Source of the DNA: JAENVU01 sp038250905
GTDB taxonomy: Bacteria > Actinomycetota > Acidimicrobiia > IMCC26256 > JAENVU01
Length of the DNA: 64,000 nt
Direction: 5' to 3'
NCBI GenBank assembly: GCA_038250905.1
Contig: JBBSBV010000009.1
Span: 47,054-111,053, forward strand
Position 1 is the stretch's first letter, and the number at the start of each line of letters is the position of its first letter. This document shows, piece by piece, positions 8,558-16,890 of this stretch. The translations under genes and the position numbers were made by a program. The notes under the pieces are model-generated. The model was not told where the DNA came from. It was given only the letters and a program-made list of their open reading frames with translations, and ran no database searches.

Positions 8558-9265
8558 TCAGTTCGCCGGTCCGGCGCTCCATTCGCCGACCGCCGCCAAC
8601 ATGCGGTCCACGCGGTCGGAGAACACTCCGTCGACCCCGAAGCGCAACGCGCGCAAGAGGTGGCGCATCTCCTGGGTGTCCCACGCGAACGCCTTGACGC
8701 CGAAGCGATGGACGAGCGTGACGGTCCCGAGTGACCAGTCCGCGTGGTGCAGGTTCAGCGCGTCGATGTGCGCCGTCGCCAGATCGGCGGCATGGCGTTC
8801 GAGCGTCGCCGGCGGGAGCGCGCCGTAGCCGGGGGAGTGGACCAGCTTCACGTCGGCCAACTCCAGGCGCCGGGTGCGTAACGAGTCGAGATCCGGCGAG
8901 CAGATCCAGAGCCGACCCGGCGCGCCCCCGCCGGCGGCCCGGGCCACCTCGACCATCGGGCCGATGACTGCGGCTTCCTTGGCGTCGATCGACAGCTCGA
9001 ACTCGGTCCCGCACTCCCGGTAGAGATCCGCGAGGCGCGGGACGTCGAACTCGGCCAACTCGGCCGCCGTGCTGGCGCCGACCCGGATCTTGCGCAACCC
9101 CCGCCGGAAGACGCCGTCGTGGACCAGCACCACCTCACCGTCGGCCGAGAGCCAGGCGTCGCTCTCGAGCCCGGAAGCACCGAGTTCCAGGCCCCGTTCG
9201 AAGGCCGCCAGCGTGTTCTCCGGGCGTTCGGACCGGGCGCCGCGGTGGGCGAACGTGATGACCAC
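8558..9265 (-). CDS. Glycerophosphodiester phosphodiesterase
   Basis: The 235-residue protein has the GDPD TIM-barrel signature: HRGARSERPENTLAAF at the N-terminus (catalytic His), then ESDAWLSADGEVVLVHDG with metal ligands and the second catalytic His. It should hydrolyse glycerophosphodiesters to glycerol 3-phosphate and an alcohol. No signal peptide is seen, so a cytoplasmic enzyme is likely. The start is a GTG; an in-frame stop lies six codons upstream, so it cannot extend far. It converges on lepB with a gap of only six bases. Confidence 0.9.
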   Translation of the reverse strand: MVITFAHRGARSERPENTLAAFERGLELGASGLESDAWLSADGEVVLVHDGVFRRGLRKIRVGASTAAELAEFDVPRLADLYRECGTEFELSIDAKEAAVIGPMVEVARAAGGGAPGRLWICSPDLDSLRTRRLELADVKLVHSPGYGALPPATLERHAADLATAHIDALNLHHADWSLGTVTLVHRFGVKAFAWDTQEMRHLLRALRFGVDGVFSDRVDRMLAAVGEWSAGPAN

Positions 9266-9396
9266 GCCGTCGATGGTGTCCGCTCACCGGCCGCCGTGTC
9301 GAAACGACCCCGCTCGCGGCCGCGAAACGGGGCTCAAGCACCCTCCTCGCCCTGCCGATGGCTTCTTTGTCCGGAGAGAACAAGGGGCCTTCGAGC

Positions 9397-9738
9397 GTGA
9401 CCACAATCCGAGCTAACTGTCCGACCTGCGGCGACGTCCAGCTGCGAGCCACCGAGCTCGTCGTCCGGGTCTGTTCCGACGACGAGAGCGGCTCGTACAC
9501 GTTCCGCTGCCCGACGTGCAGCGTCGCCGTCGCGAAGGGGGCGAGCAAGCGCATCGTCGACCTGCTCGTGTCCTCAGGGGTGCGGATGGAGGTCTGGCGA
9601 CTGCCGGCCGAACTCGCCGAGCCTCGGGTGGGCCCGACGCTCCGACCCGACGACCTGCTCGACTTCCACCTCGTGTTGGAAGGCGACGACTGGTTCGCCG
9701 AGTTGGAGGACCTCGTCCGCCGCTCGATGCCGAACTGA
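9397..9738 (+). CDS. Zinc-ribbon-like hypothetical protein
   Basis: A small acidic protein with two CxxC knuckles: CPTCGDVQLRA near the N-terminus and CPTCSVAVAKGAS about 30 residues later, which together look like a zinc ribbon. The C-terminal half is acidic and rich in hydrophobic residues (DDLLDFHLVLEGDDWFAELE). I do not recognise a named family. I prefer the GTG at 9397 (MTTIRANCPTCG), preceded by an AAGGGG stretch, over the ATG at 9358, which has no ribosome binding site. It is divergent from the GDPD gene and heads the run towards the tat genes. Confidence 0.72.
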   Translation: MTTIRANCPTCGDVQLRATELVVRVCSDDESGSYTFRCPTCSVAVAKGASKRIVDLLVSSGVRMEVWRLPAELAEPRVGPTLRPDDLLDFHLVLEGDDWFAELEDLVRRSMPN

Positions 9739-9763
9739 CCCCGGAGCGCGGTAGCGTCCAGGG

Positions 9764-10009
9764 ATGGCTACATCGGCGATTGCCCTGCTCGTCTCCGGCG
9801 CCGTGGTGGCGCTCGTCGCCGCCGCCTTCGTCCTCGTGGTGTCCGCCCGACTCCGGGCCGAGATCCGATCACTGTTCCGGGCCTTCGACCGGACCGAGCG
9901 GACGCTCGTGCCGGTCGTCGTCGAACTGCGCACCGACCGCGACCGGCTCGCCGAGCGGTACCAGCGGCTGATCGACGGTGACTCCGAGGGCGATCCGACC
10001 CGGCAGTAA
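9764..10009 (+). CDS. Small single-pass membrane protein
   Basis: An 81-residue protein with one strongly hydrophobic N-terminal helix (residues 3-26, ALLVSGAVVALVAAAFVLVV) followed by a charged, probably helical tail rich in Arg, Asp and Glu. This layout resembles short DUF948-type membrane proteins, but I cannot assign a family. It lies 39 bases before the tatA/B gene and is probably co-transcribed with it. Confidence 0.7.
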   Translation: MATSAIALLVSGAVVALVAAAFVLVVSARLRAEIRSLFRAFDRTERTLVPVVVELRTDRDRLAERYQRLIDGDSEGDPTRQ

Positions 10010-10048
10010 TCTGTCGGAGCTTGGACGTCGAAGAGGAAGAGGAGTCCG

Positions 10049-10444
10049 ATGCCCCAACTCGGCCCCGCTGAAATCCTCGTCGTCCTGATCATCGCGCTCA
10101 TGGTCTTCGGACCCAAGCGCCTCCCCGAAGTCGGTCGGCAGGTCGGTCGCGGGCTGCGCGAGTTGCGCAAGATCCAGGACACCGTGCGTGACGAGATCAA
10201 CGACGTGATCCACGCTCCGGACCCGGCGCCGACGCTTCCGCCCGTCACCACCTACCGCACGTCGGGGACCAACGGCTCCACGACACCCCCCGCGGTCACC
10301 GGCCGCCCCGCCCCCTCTCGCTACCGACCCGCGATCGGGTCCGGGACCACCCCGCCGGCGGCGAAGGTGCCGTCGAACCGGCCGCGGAGCGCACCACCGG
10401 CCGGTTCCCACGCGCCCTCTCGGTTCCGCGCGCCCGGCGTCTGA
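10049..10444 (+). CDS. Sec-independent translocase TatA/TatB-type subunit
   Basis: The 131-residue protein has the TatA/B layout: a short N-terminal membrane helix (AEILVVLIIALMVFGP), the FGPKRLPEVGR hinge, an amphipathic helix (VGRGLRELRKIQDTVRDEIN), and a disordered Pro/Thr/Ser-rich tail from about residue 55. It works with TatC in export of folded proteins carrying twin-arginine signals. Sequence alone does not separate TatA from TatB; the length and unstructured tail fit either. A good AGGAAGAGGAG ribosome binding site precedes it. tatC follows after nine bases. Confidence 0.9.
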   Translation: MPQLGPAEILVVLIIALMVFGPKRLPEVGRQVGRGLRELRKIQDTVRDEINDVIHAPDPAPTLPPVTTYRTSGTNGSTTPPAVTGRPAPSRYRPAIGSGTTPPAAKVPSNRPRSAPPAGSHAPSRFRAPGV

Positions 10445-10453
10445 CCATTCTCC

Positions 10454-11209
10454 ATGGCCCTACTCTTCCGTCGGCGTGGACGCGCGGCCCGTAGCCCCGA
10501 CGGGCGCATGTCGATGCTCGAGCACCTGGGCGAGCTGCGGAACCGGGTCCTGATCTCGATGGCCGCGGTGGCCGTCGGCGGGATCGTCGCGTTCTTCTTC
10601 TCCAACGCGATCATCAGCTTCCTCGTCGACTACTACCGCAACGCGTCGCACGACCAACACGCAAAGTTGCTGAACCTCTCACCCGTCGACGGGTTCGTCA
10701 TCCGGTTGAAGGTGGCCACGTACGGCGGCATCGTGCTCGCCCTGCCGGTCTGGCTCTACCAGCTCTGGCGGTTCGTCACCCCCGGGCTCAATCCCAAGGA
10801 GAAGCGGTACGCGATCCCGTTCGTGATGTCGGCCATCGTGCTGTTCGCGCTCGGGGCGGCCGTGGCGTTCCTGACCCTCGAGCCGGCGCTCAAGTTCCTC
10901 ATCGAGGTCGGCGGCTCGTCCCAGCAGGCGAGCTACACCTCTGAGAAGTATCTGTCACTCATTTCGTTGATGATCGTGGCCTTCGGCGCGAGCTTCGAGT
11001 TCCCGGTGGTCCTCGTGTTCCTGCTCATCGCCCACGTCATCAAGGTCGAGCAACTCCAACGGGCGAGGCGGTGGGCGATCGTCGGCATCTTCAGCTTCGC
11101 CGCCGTCATCACGCCGAGCCAGGACCCGTATTCGTTGTTCTTCATGGCCGTCCCGATGTGCCTGTTCTACGAGGCGTCCATCATCATCGGTAGGATCCTC
11201 CGCCGATGA
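10454..11209 (+). CDS. tatC: Sec-independent protein translocase TatC
   Basis: TatC is the twin-arginine signal receptor of the Tat system. The 251-residue protein has the N-terminal motif MSMLEHLGELRNRVLIS, six membrane segments, and the conserved F(V/T)P-G-L region in LWRFVTPGLNPKEKRYAIPF. Glu and Pro residues in the signal-binding face are present. Its end overlaps the start of the next gene by four bases. Together with the tatA/B gene it gives at least a two-component Tat system. Confidence 0.96.
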   Translation: MALLFRRRGRAARSPDGRMSMLEHLGELRNRVLISMAAVAVGGIVAFFFSNAIISFLVDYYRNASHDQHAKLLNLSPVDGFVIRLKVATYGGIVLALPVWLYQLWRFVTPGLNPKEKRYAIPFVMSAIVLFALGAAVAFLTLEPALKFLIEVGGSSQQASYTSEKYLSLISLMIVAFGASFEFPVVLVFLLIAHVIKVEQLQRARRWAIVGIFSFAAVITPSQDPYSLFFMAVPMCLFYEASIIIGRILRR

Positions 11210-11538
11210 GCAACCGACGACGTCCCCAACGCCGCGATGCCCATGGCGCGCCGGTCCGCACCCGCCAGGAACTCTGGACCGCGATCGCGACTGGCGCCGG
11301 GGTCCTCCTCGTGACCGTGCTGCTCCTGATCTGGCTCCAGAACGATGGTCCCAGCTCGCCGGCCACCACCACCTCGCCGAGCACTCAAGCCAACTCCACG
11401 GGCTCCACCATCACGACGACGGCACTCCCGAACGGGAACTCGTCGTCGACCACCGGGGGGACCCCGGCGACGACCGGGGCGTTGACCCCAGTGACCTCGA
11501 CCGGCACCGTGCCCGTGGTGAGCACCACGAAACCGTGA
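11206..11538 (+). CDS. Membrane-anchored Ser/Thr-rich hypothetical protein
   Basis: A 110-residue protein with a basic N-terminal cytoplasmic segment (RRRPQRRDAHG), one membrane helix at about residues 24-44 (LWTAIATGAGVLLVTVLLLIWL) and an external tail composed almost entirely of Ser, Thr, Pro, Gly and Asn. The tail looks like a cell-wall spacer and could be O-glycosylated. No family recognised. It overlaps tatC and helY by four bases on either side (ATGA and GTGA), so it is embedded in the operon. Confidence 0.75.
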   Translation: MSNRRRPQRRDAHGAPVRTRQELWTAIATGAGVLLVTVLLLIWLQNDGPSSPATTTSPSTQANSTGSTITTTALPNGNSSSTTGGTPATTGALTPVTSTGTVPVVSTTKP

Positions 11539-14162
11539 ACGAGCTGCGCTCGGCCTTCGAGGCCGGGCTCGGCGTGGATCTCGATCCGTACCAGCGCCGC
11601 GCGTTCGACGCACTCGACACCGACACTTCGGTACTCGTCGCCGCTCCCACTGGCTCGGGCAAGACGCTCGTCGCCGAATACGCGGTGCAGCGCGCCCTCG
11701 CCGCCGGCCGCAAGGTCTTCTACACCACACCGCTGAAGGCATTGTCGAACCAGAAGTACGGCGACTTCGCGCGGATCTACGGTCACGCGAACGTCGGACT
11801 CCTCACGGGCGACAACTCGGTGAACAGCGAGGCACCGATCGTGGTCATGACCACCGAGGTGCTGCGGAACATGATCTACGCGGCATCGGACACGCTCACC
11901 AATCTCATGTACGTGGTGCTCGACGAGGTCCACTACCTCCAGAACCGCTACCGCGGCGCGGTGTGGGAAGAGGTCATCATCCACCTCCCACCCGAGGTCG
12001 GCCTCGTGTGCCTCTCGGCGACCGTGTCGAACGCCGAGGAGCTCGCCGACTGGATCGCGACCGTTCGTGGCCACATGACCGCGATCATCGAGGAACAACG
12101 CCCGGTCGAACTGACCAACCTGTACGCGGTCGCCGAGCGCCACCAACCCGAGGTCCACCTCCTGCCCACGTTCGTCCCCGGGCCGGGCGGCGAACTCCGA
12201 CCCAACCCCGAAGCGGCCCGCCTCGACGCGCGGGGGAGTGCCCGCGATCGCGACCGCGCCCGGCCACGAACCCGGCTCGCGACCCCGCGGCGCGCCGATC
12301 TGGTCGGCGCACTGGCCGAGCAGTCGATGCTGCCCGCGATCGCGTTCATCTTCAGCCGGGCCGCCTGTGACGACGCCGTGCGGCAGTGTCTGGCCGCGGG
12401 GTTGCGGCTCACCAACGGCGAGGAACGGGCGGCGCTGCGCGCCATCGCCGACGTCCACACTGCGCCGCTCGACGACCGGGACCTCGACGCCCTCGGCTAC
12501 GACGACTGGATCAGTGGATTCGAACTGGGAATCGCCGCACATCACGCGGGTCTCGTGCCCCCACTCAAGGAAGCGGTGGAGGAGGGGTTCGCGGCGGGAC
12601 TGGTGAAGGTGGTCTTCGCCACCGAGACCCTGTCGCTCGGCATCAACATGCCGGCCCGCACCGTCGTGATCGAGAAACTCTCGAAGTTCACCGGTGAGCA
12701 CCACGAGTTCCTGACTCCCGGCGAGTACACCCAACTCACCGGCCGGGCGGGGCGCCGGGGGATCGACCCGGTCGGGTTCGCGGTCACGTGCTGGAGCCCG
12801 TTCGTACCGTTCGAGCAGGTGGCGGGACTCGCGTCGCGGCGGACCTCCGCGCTCACGTCGTCGTTCCGACCCACGTACAACATGGCCACGAACCTCGTAG
12901 CGCGGTACACGCGTGAGACCGCCGAGCGACTGCTCAGCCTCTCGTTCGCGCAGTACACGACCGACCGGGACGTGGTACGGACCGAACGGCACCTGACTCA
13001 CAACGAACGCCAGATCGAGAAGTTCGCCGTCACCGCCCACTGCGATCACGGTGACCTGGCGGAGTACCGAGCGCTTCTCGTCGAGGTGGAGGGCGTCCGC
13101 CGCGCCGCCGATCGCAACGGGCAGACCGAGGCCGCCATCGAGGGGCTCCGGCCCGGTGACATCGTGACCACACGGCGCAAGGGTGGCCGCGCGGTCGTGT
13201 TGAAGCACGAGAGCGGGCGCAGTGGTGGTCGACTCATGATGCTCGGGCCCAGTCGGGAGGTGTTCCGGCTCGGCCCCCGCGACTTCCGCCTGCCGCCCGC
13301 CCGCGTCGCCCACATCGAACTCCCCAAGCCGTTCGCGCCACGCAGCGTCACCTTCCGGCGCGCGGCCGCCGACGCGCTCGTGCACGCCCGGCTCCGGGAT
13401 CCGGAGCCCCGGACCGACACCCGACTCGAAGACCTGCAAGCCGCGCTCGCGGACCACCCGGTGGGCCGGTGCCCGCAACTGGGCGCGCACCTCAAGGCCG
13501 CGGCCGCGGCCGAGCGACTCGAGCACGACACCGCCCGACTGCGCCGGCGCACCCGCGGTCGGTCCGAGAGCCTGACCCGCCAGTTCGACCAGGTGCTGAC
13601 CGTGCTCGAGGCGCTCCACTACGTCGACGGCTGGCACCTCACCCCCGACGGGGGTCTGCTCGCCCGCATGTACTCGGAGTCGGACCTCCTCATCGCCGAG
13701 GCGCTCCGCCGCGGCGTGTTCGACGGCCTCGCACCGGCCGAGTTGGCCGCGCTCATGTCGTGCTTCACCTACGAGCGTCGCGGCCCCGACTCCGGTCAGC
13801 CGATCGCACCGCCGGTATGGCCCACCAGTCGCGTCTCCCAACGAGCCCGGACCCTCGACCAGACTTGGCGGGAGGTGCACGGGCTGGAACAGGACAACGG
13901 GCTGCCCGAGACCCGCCGACCGGATCCCGGACTCACCGACGCGATGCACGCGTGGGCCACCGGGGACTCGCTCGCCGACGTGCTCGACGAGGACGACGAA
14001 CTCACCGGCGGCGACTTCGTGCGCCACGTCAAGCAGGTCGTCGACCTCCTCCGCCAACTCGGCGATGCCGCTCCGACGCCCGAGACCCGCGCCACCGCGA
14101 ACGAGGCGGCCGATGCGTGCTTCCGGGGCGTGGTGGCCGCGTCGAGCGTCGTCCCGGCGTGA
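11535..14162 (+). CDS. helY: Ski2/Mtr4-type DEAD/DEAH-box RNA helicase (HelY family)
   Basis: The 875-residue protein is a Ski2-like helicase of the HelY family. Walker A is APTGSGKT (residues 37-44), the DEVH box is at 130-133, motif III is SAT, and motifs V and VI are GINMPARTVVIEKL and QLTGRAGRRGID. A long C-terminal region follows, including a DSHCT-like helical end. Such helicases unwind structured RNA and are linked to RNA decay. A variable linker with many Arg (about residues 220-255) separates the two RecA lobes. The GTG start overlaps the previous stop. Linkage to the tat and proteasome genes is a known actinobacterial arrangement. Confidence 0.94.
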   Translation: MNELRSAFEAGLGVDLDPYQRRAFDALDTDTSVLVAAPTGSGKTLVAEYAVQRALAAGRKVFYTTPLKALSNQKYGDFARIYGHANVGLLTGDNSVNSEAPIVVMTTEVLRNMIYAASDTLTNLMYVVLDEVHYLQNRYRGAVWEEVIIHLPPEVGLVCLSATVSNAEELADWIATVRGHMTAIIEEQRPVELTNLYAVAERHQPEVHLLPTFVPGPGGELRPNPEAARLDARGSARDRDRARPRTRLATPRRADLVGALAEQSMLPAIAFIFSRAACDDAVRQCLAAGLRLTNGEERAALRAIADVHTAPLDDRDLDALGYDDWISGFELGIAAHHAGLVPPLKEAVEEGFAAGLVKVVFATETLSLGINMPARTVVIEKLSKFTGEHHEFLTPGEYTQLTGRAGRRGIDPVGFAVTCWSPFVPFEQVAGLASRRTSALTSSFRPTYNMATNLVARYTRETAERLLSLSFAQYTTDRDVVRTERHLTHNERQIEKFAVTAHCDHGDLAEYRALLVEVEGVRRAADRNGQTEAAIEGLRPGDIVTTRRKGGRAVVLKHESGRSGGRLMMLGPSREVFRLGPRDFRLPPARVAHIELPKPFAPRSVTFRRAAADALVHARLRDPEPRTDTRLEDLQAALADHPVGRCPQLGAHLKAAAAAERLEHDTARLRRRTRGRSESLTRQFDQVLTVLEALHYVDGWHLTPDGGLLARMYSESDLLIAEALRRGVFDGLAPAELAALMSCFTYERRGPDSGQPIAPPVWPTSRVSQRARTLDQTWREVHGLEQDNGLPETRRPDPGLTDAMHAWATGDSLADVLDEDDELTGGDFVRHVKQVVDLLRQLGDAAPTPETRATANEAADACFRGVVAASSVVPA

Positions 14163-14845
14163 TCAAGCCCGGCGAGGAGTGGGGCACACCTACCGATGCC
14201 GCGCCGGACGTCACCCTCTGCGGGACCGACACCGACCTGGCCGCGCTGGTCAGTGACGACGGGTCGGCCCCGCTCGTCCGCTGGTCCCCGGTCGATTCCG
14301 AGTTCGCCCGGGCCGTCGGCCTGCATGCCGACCACGCCACGGCCCGACCGGACGCCGGGGGCATGGAACTCCCGGTCGACGCATTCACCGTGGAACTCGG
14401 GACCCCGACCGAGTCGCCGCGCGTCGGGGTCAACGTCGCGGTGATGGGCGTCCCGCCGGCGAGGTTGCGCGCGTACCACCGGGCCCGGCCGGTGACGGTC
14501 GTGGTGGACGGGCGCACCCTCTTCGCAGGCCGCGCCACCACCGTCGTGGTCGCCAACGGGCAGTACCTCGACGGGTGCGATCTGGTCCCGCGCGGGCATC
14601 CGGGCGACGGCCGCCTCGAGATCCAGGTCTACGCCCTCCGGGCGGGGGAGCGGGCCCTGATGCGCCGCCGCCTGCCGAGCGGAACCCACCTCCCGCACCC
14701 CCGGATCGTGACCGGCTCGGGCCGGTCGGTCGAGGTCGGCACCGGCGATCGCGCCTGGCCGGTGGCCATCGACGGGCGGCCGGCGCACGCAGCCGTTCGG
14801 CTGATCGCCCGGATCCGGCCCGCGGCCCTCCGCCTGCTCATCTGA
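14159..14845 (+). CDS. Stand-alone lipid-kinase (DAGK/YegS) C-terminal-domain protein
   Basis: The 228-residue protein matches the C-terminal beta-sandwich half of diacylglycerol/sphingosine-type lipid kinases: VVANGQYLDGCDLVPRGHPGDGRLE, followed by RRLPSGTHLPHPRI and a GRSVEV strand. The N-terminal nucleotide-binding half with the GGDGT motif is missing; instead about 90 residues of unrelated sequence precede. It therefore probably cannot phosphorylate lipid alone and may bind lipid or pair with another subunit. The GTG start overlaps the helY stop by four bases, so it is translationally coupled to the helicase. Confidence 0.7.
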   Translation: MIKPGEEWGTPTDAAPDVTLCGTDTDLAALVSDDGSAPLVRWSPVDSEFARAVGLHADHATARPDAGGMELPVDAFTVELGTPTESPRVGVNVAVMGVPPARLRAYHRARPVTVVVDGRTLFAGRATTVVVANGQYLDGCDLVPRGHPGDGRLEIQVYALRAGERALMRRRLPSGTHLPHPRIVTGSGRSVEVGTGDRAWPVAIDGRPAHAAVRLIARIRPAALRLLI

Positions 14846-14895
14846 CCGACGCATCCGCGGCGGGGACCGGGCGCACCGGTAATCTCACCGATCCG

Positions 14896-16497
14896 ATGCA
14901 GTACGTGGCGGAGCACTTCGACGAACAGGAACAGGCCGTACTGCGTCCGTATTTCACCAACCTCGACGGGCCCGTCTTCGCCCTCGTGAACCTCCCCGAG
15001 GTGGTGAAGGGCGCGCTGTTCGCCCGGTACTCCCGCTCGGACAAGAGCCTCCGCCGCCTCTTCCTCGACGAGTTCGTCGGCGACCTCGACATCAGCGGCG
15101 ACCTCTCGGTCGACGCGAGCATCGGGTTGAAGCGCGCCGAGCAGCTCTACGACCGCGTGTTCCTCGAATACGGCGACGACTCCGTCGCCCAGCTCGGTGG
15201 CGTGCACGTCGCTTGTGAGCAGGCATCGAACCTTCTCACCAAGGTGTTGGAATGGGGCCGGCTGATGGCCTACCTCGAACAGTCGACGCGCTACATCGAA
15301 TACGACAGCCGCCTCGGTGGTCGGTACCGCTATTACCGCCCGCCCGAGGTCCTCGAGTCCAAGCTCGGGGCGCGCTACGTGGAGCAGGTCGACCAGCTCT
15401 TCGCGATCTACTCGGAGCTCCTGCCGAAGCTGCTCGACTGGGCCCGGCACCGGTACCCGAAGGATCCCGGCGATTCCGACTTCGTCTACAAGCAGACGAT
15501 CAAGGCGAAGGCGTGCGACGCCCTGCGCGGGATCCTGCCGGCGGCGACGCTCTCCAACGTCGGCATCTACGGAACCGGCCAGGGGTACGAGGCGCTGCTC
15601 CTGCGTATGCGCGCCCATCCGCTGCCGGAGGCGCGTCGCTACGCCGACCTGATGCTGGTCGAGCTGCGCAAGGTGGTGCCGTCGTTCCTCACGCGGGTCG
15701 ACCGGCCCGAGCGCGGGGGCGCGTGGAGCCAATACCTGGCCGACACCCGCGCCCACACCGACGACGTCGTCCACCGGATCTTCGGTCGGATCGACCCCGA
15801 ACCCGCGCCCGCGGTGACCCTCGTCGACTTCGATCCCGAGGGCGAGGACAAGGTGCTCGCCGCCATCGTCTACTCCCGGAGCAACCTGCCGGAGGACCAG
15901 ATCCTCGCGCGCGTCCGTACCCTCGCGGCCGACGAGCGGGTCTCGATCCTGCGGGCGTACGTGGGGGAGCGGGCCAACCGCCGACACAAGCCCGGGCGGG
16001 CCTTCGAGCGCACCGACTACCGGTTCGACGTGCTCGCCGATTACGGGGCGTTCCGTGACCTCCAGCGCCATCGCATGCTGACCATCGAGTGGCAGCAACT
16101 CTCCCCGGCGCACGGGTACGAGATCCCCGAGCCGGTGAGCGAGGCCGGTGAGGACGCCGCGTTCGTGAAGGCCATGGACATCTCGGCCGCGCTCTACGGC
16201 GCGATGGCGTTCCGGTTCCCGGAGCAGGCCTCGTACGCAGTGTCGCTCGCGTACCGCCTGCGCTACGTCATGCAGATGAACGCCCGCGAGGCGATGCACC
16301 TGATCGAACTCCGCACGACGCCACAGGGCCACCCGTCGTACCGCGTGGTCGCCCAGGAGATGCACCGACTCATCGCGGAGCAGGCCGGACACCGGGCGAT
16401 CGCGGCGGCGATGAGCTACGCGGACCACGAGGTCTACGAGCTCGAGCGGCTGGCCTCGGAGCGTGCTGCCGCCGCTCGTCGCGCCACGCTTTCGTGA
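14896..16497 (+). CDS. Double-domain ThyX-like protein (FAD-dependent thymidylate synthase superfamily)
   Basis: The 533-residue protein is about twice the length of ThyX and appears to hold two ThyX-like halves. The first half has EYGDDSVAQLGGVHV and later LEQSTRYIEYD, matching ThyX elements, but the RHR loop is replaced by LEWGRLMAY. The second half keeps an RHR (FRDLQRHRMLTIEWQQLS) but lacks the serine at the canonical spacing of RHRx7S. Neither half has a complete catalytic motif, so thymidylate synthase activity is uncertain. The ATG at 14896 is chosen; the frame is open upstream but overlaps the preceding gene. Databases label relatives as FAD-dependent thymidylate synthase. Confidence 0.8.
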   Translation: MQYVAEHFDEQEQAVLRPYFTNLDGPVFALVNLPEVVKGALFARYSRSDKSLRRLFLDEFVGDLDISGDLSVDASIGLKRAEQLYDRVFLEYGDDSVAQLGGVHVACEQASNLLTKVLEWGRLMAYLEQSTRYIEYDSRLGGRYRYYRPPEVLESKLGARYVEQVDQLFAIYSELLPKLLDWARHRYPKDPGDSDFVYKQTIKAKACDALRGILPAATLSNVGIYGTGQGYEALLLRMRAHPLPEARRYADLMLVELRKVVPSFLTRVDRPERGGAWSQYLADTRAHTDDVVHRIFGRIDPEPAPAVTLVDFDPEGEDKVLAAIVYSRSNLPEDQILARVRTLAADERVSILRAYVGERANRRHKPGRAFERTDYRFDVLADYGAFRDLQRHRMLTIEWQQLSPAHGYEIPEPVSEAGEDAAFVKAMDISAALYGAMAFRFPEQASYAVSLAYRLRYVMQMNAREAMHLIELRTTPQGHPSYRVVAQEMHRLIAEQAGHRAIAAAMSYADHEVYELERLASERAAAARRATLS

Positions 16498-16629
16498 CGC
16501 TGCGCGCGCAAGCGCGGACGACGCAAGAAAAATGTTCACCGCCGTGACCAGGATCGACGCGCCGCGCCGCAGGTCAGAGCATCAACCGCGCGACCGCTTC
16601 GCCTTGACACGACCCCTCTCGGTCTGACT

Positions 16630-16706
16630 GACTCCACCTCGAACGGCACTCGTTGGTCGTGGTTCTTCCCATTCGTGGGAAGGAAACGAGTGCCGTTGGC
16701 GGAGTC
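16630..16706. repeat. Nested inverted repeat (imperfect 77-base palindrome)
   Basis: Three paired layers share one centre. Outer arms GACTCC (16630-16635) and GGAGTC (16701-16706); middle arms AACGGCACTCGTT (16642-16654) and AACGAGTGCCGTT (16685-16697), a perfect 13-base match; inner stem CTTCCCA (16665-16671) and TGGGAAG (16676-16682) closing a TTCG tetraloop. As RNA it would fold into one long hairpin with internal loops. It carries no T-run directly after, so it is not a classical terminator. Confidence 0.85.
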
Positions 16707-16765
16707 CAGGAGTCCTAGTAGAGAACTCTGTCATCGGTCGGCGGCGCGAGCCGGAGGCCGAGACA

Positions 16766-16804
16766 GTGGCCCCAACGGTCCCCTGGGCTTCGCCACCTTT
16801 TTTT
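16766..16804 (+). terminator. Rho-independent-like terminator
   Basis: GTGGC (16766-16770) pairs with GCCAC (16792-16796), and CCCA (16771-16774) pairs with TGGG (16784-16787) directly inside it, followed by seven T residues at 16798-16804. A T-run is rare in this GC-rich genome, which makes a plus-strand intrinsic terminator likely. It would end transcription from the ThyX-like gene or from an RNA starting near 16610. Confidence 0.6.
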
Positions 16805-16817
16805 CGGACGTAATGCC

Positions 16818-16846
16818 CGAACACGCGCGCGACCCGGCGGTATAGT
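16818..16846 (+). promoter_or_regulatory. Putative promoter of the DUF4193 gene
   Basis: A TATAGT hexamer (16841-16846) lies 44 bases before the ATG of the DUF4193 gene and just after the terminator at 16804. The hexamer 17 bases upstream, CGAACA, matches the -35 consensus at only three positions. A GAGAG stretch near 16879-16883 could serve as ribosome binding site. Confidence 0.4.
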
Positions 16847-16890
16847 GCGCGCCCTCACGGGCCCCCGGCCCGGTTTTCGAGAGAGCGCAG

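Larger units (their letters stand above)
16498..16890. other. 393-base intergenic region with structured elements
   Basis: No convincing gene lies between the ThyX-like gene and the DUF4193 gene. From left to right it holds a perfect TTGACA hexamer at 16604-16609, a large nested inverted repeat (16630-16706), a stem-loop followed by seven T residues (16766-16804) and a TATAGT box (16841-16846). Minus-strand frames here are Ser/Arg-rich and do not look coding. The arrangement could be an untranslated RNA gene followed by the promoter of the downstream gene. Confidence 0.6.

Noticed and set aside
11385..14057. Minus-strand frame of 890 codons
   Set aside because: Antisense shadow of the helicase gene, caused by high GC; composition is rich in His, Arg and Glu and no motif is seen.
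16582..16824. Minus-strand frame in the intergenic region
   Set aside because: Ser/Arg-rich without homology, covers the inverted repeat and terminator; a structured non-coding region explains it better.
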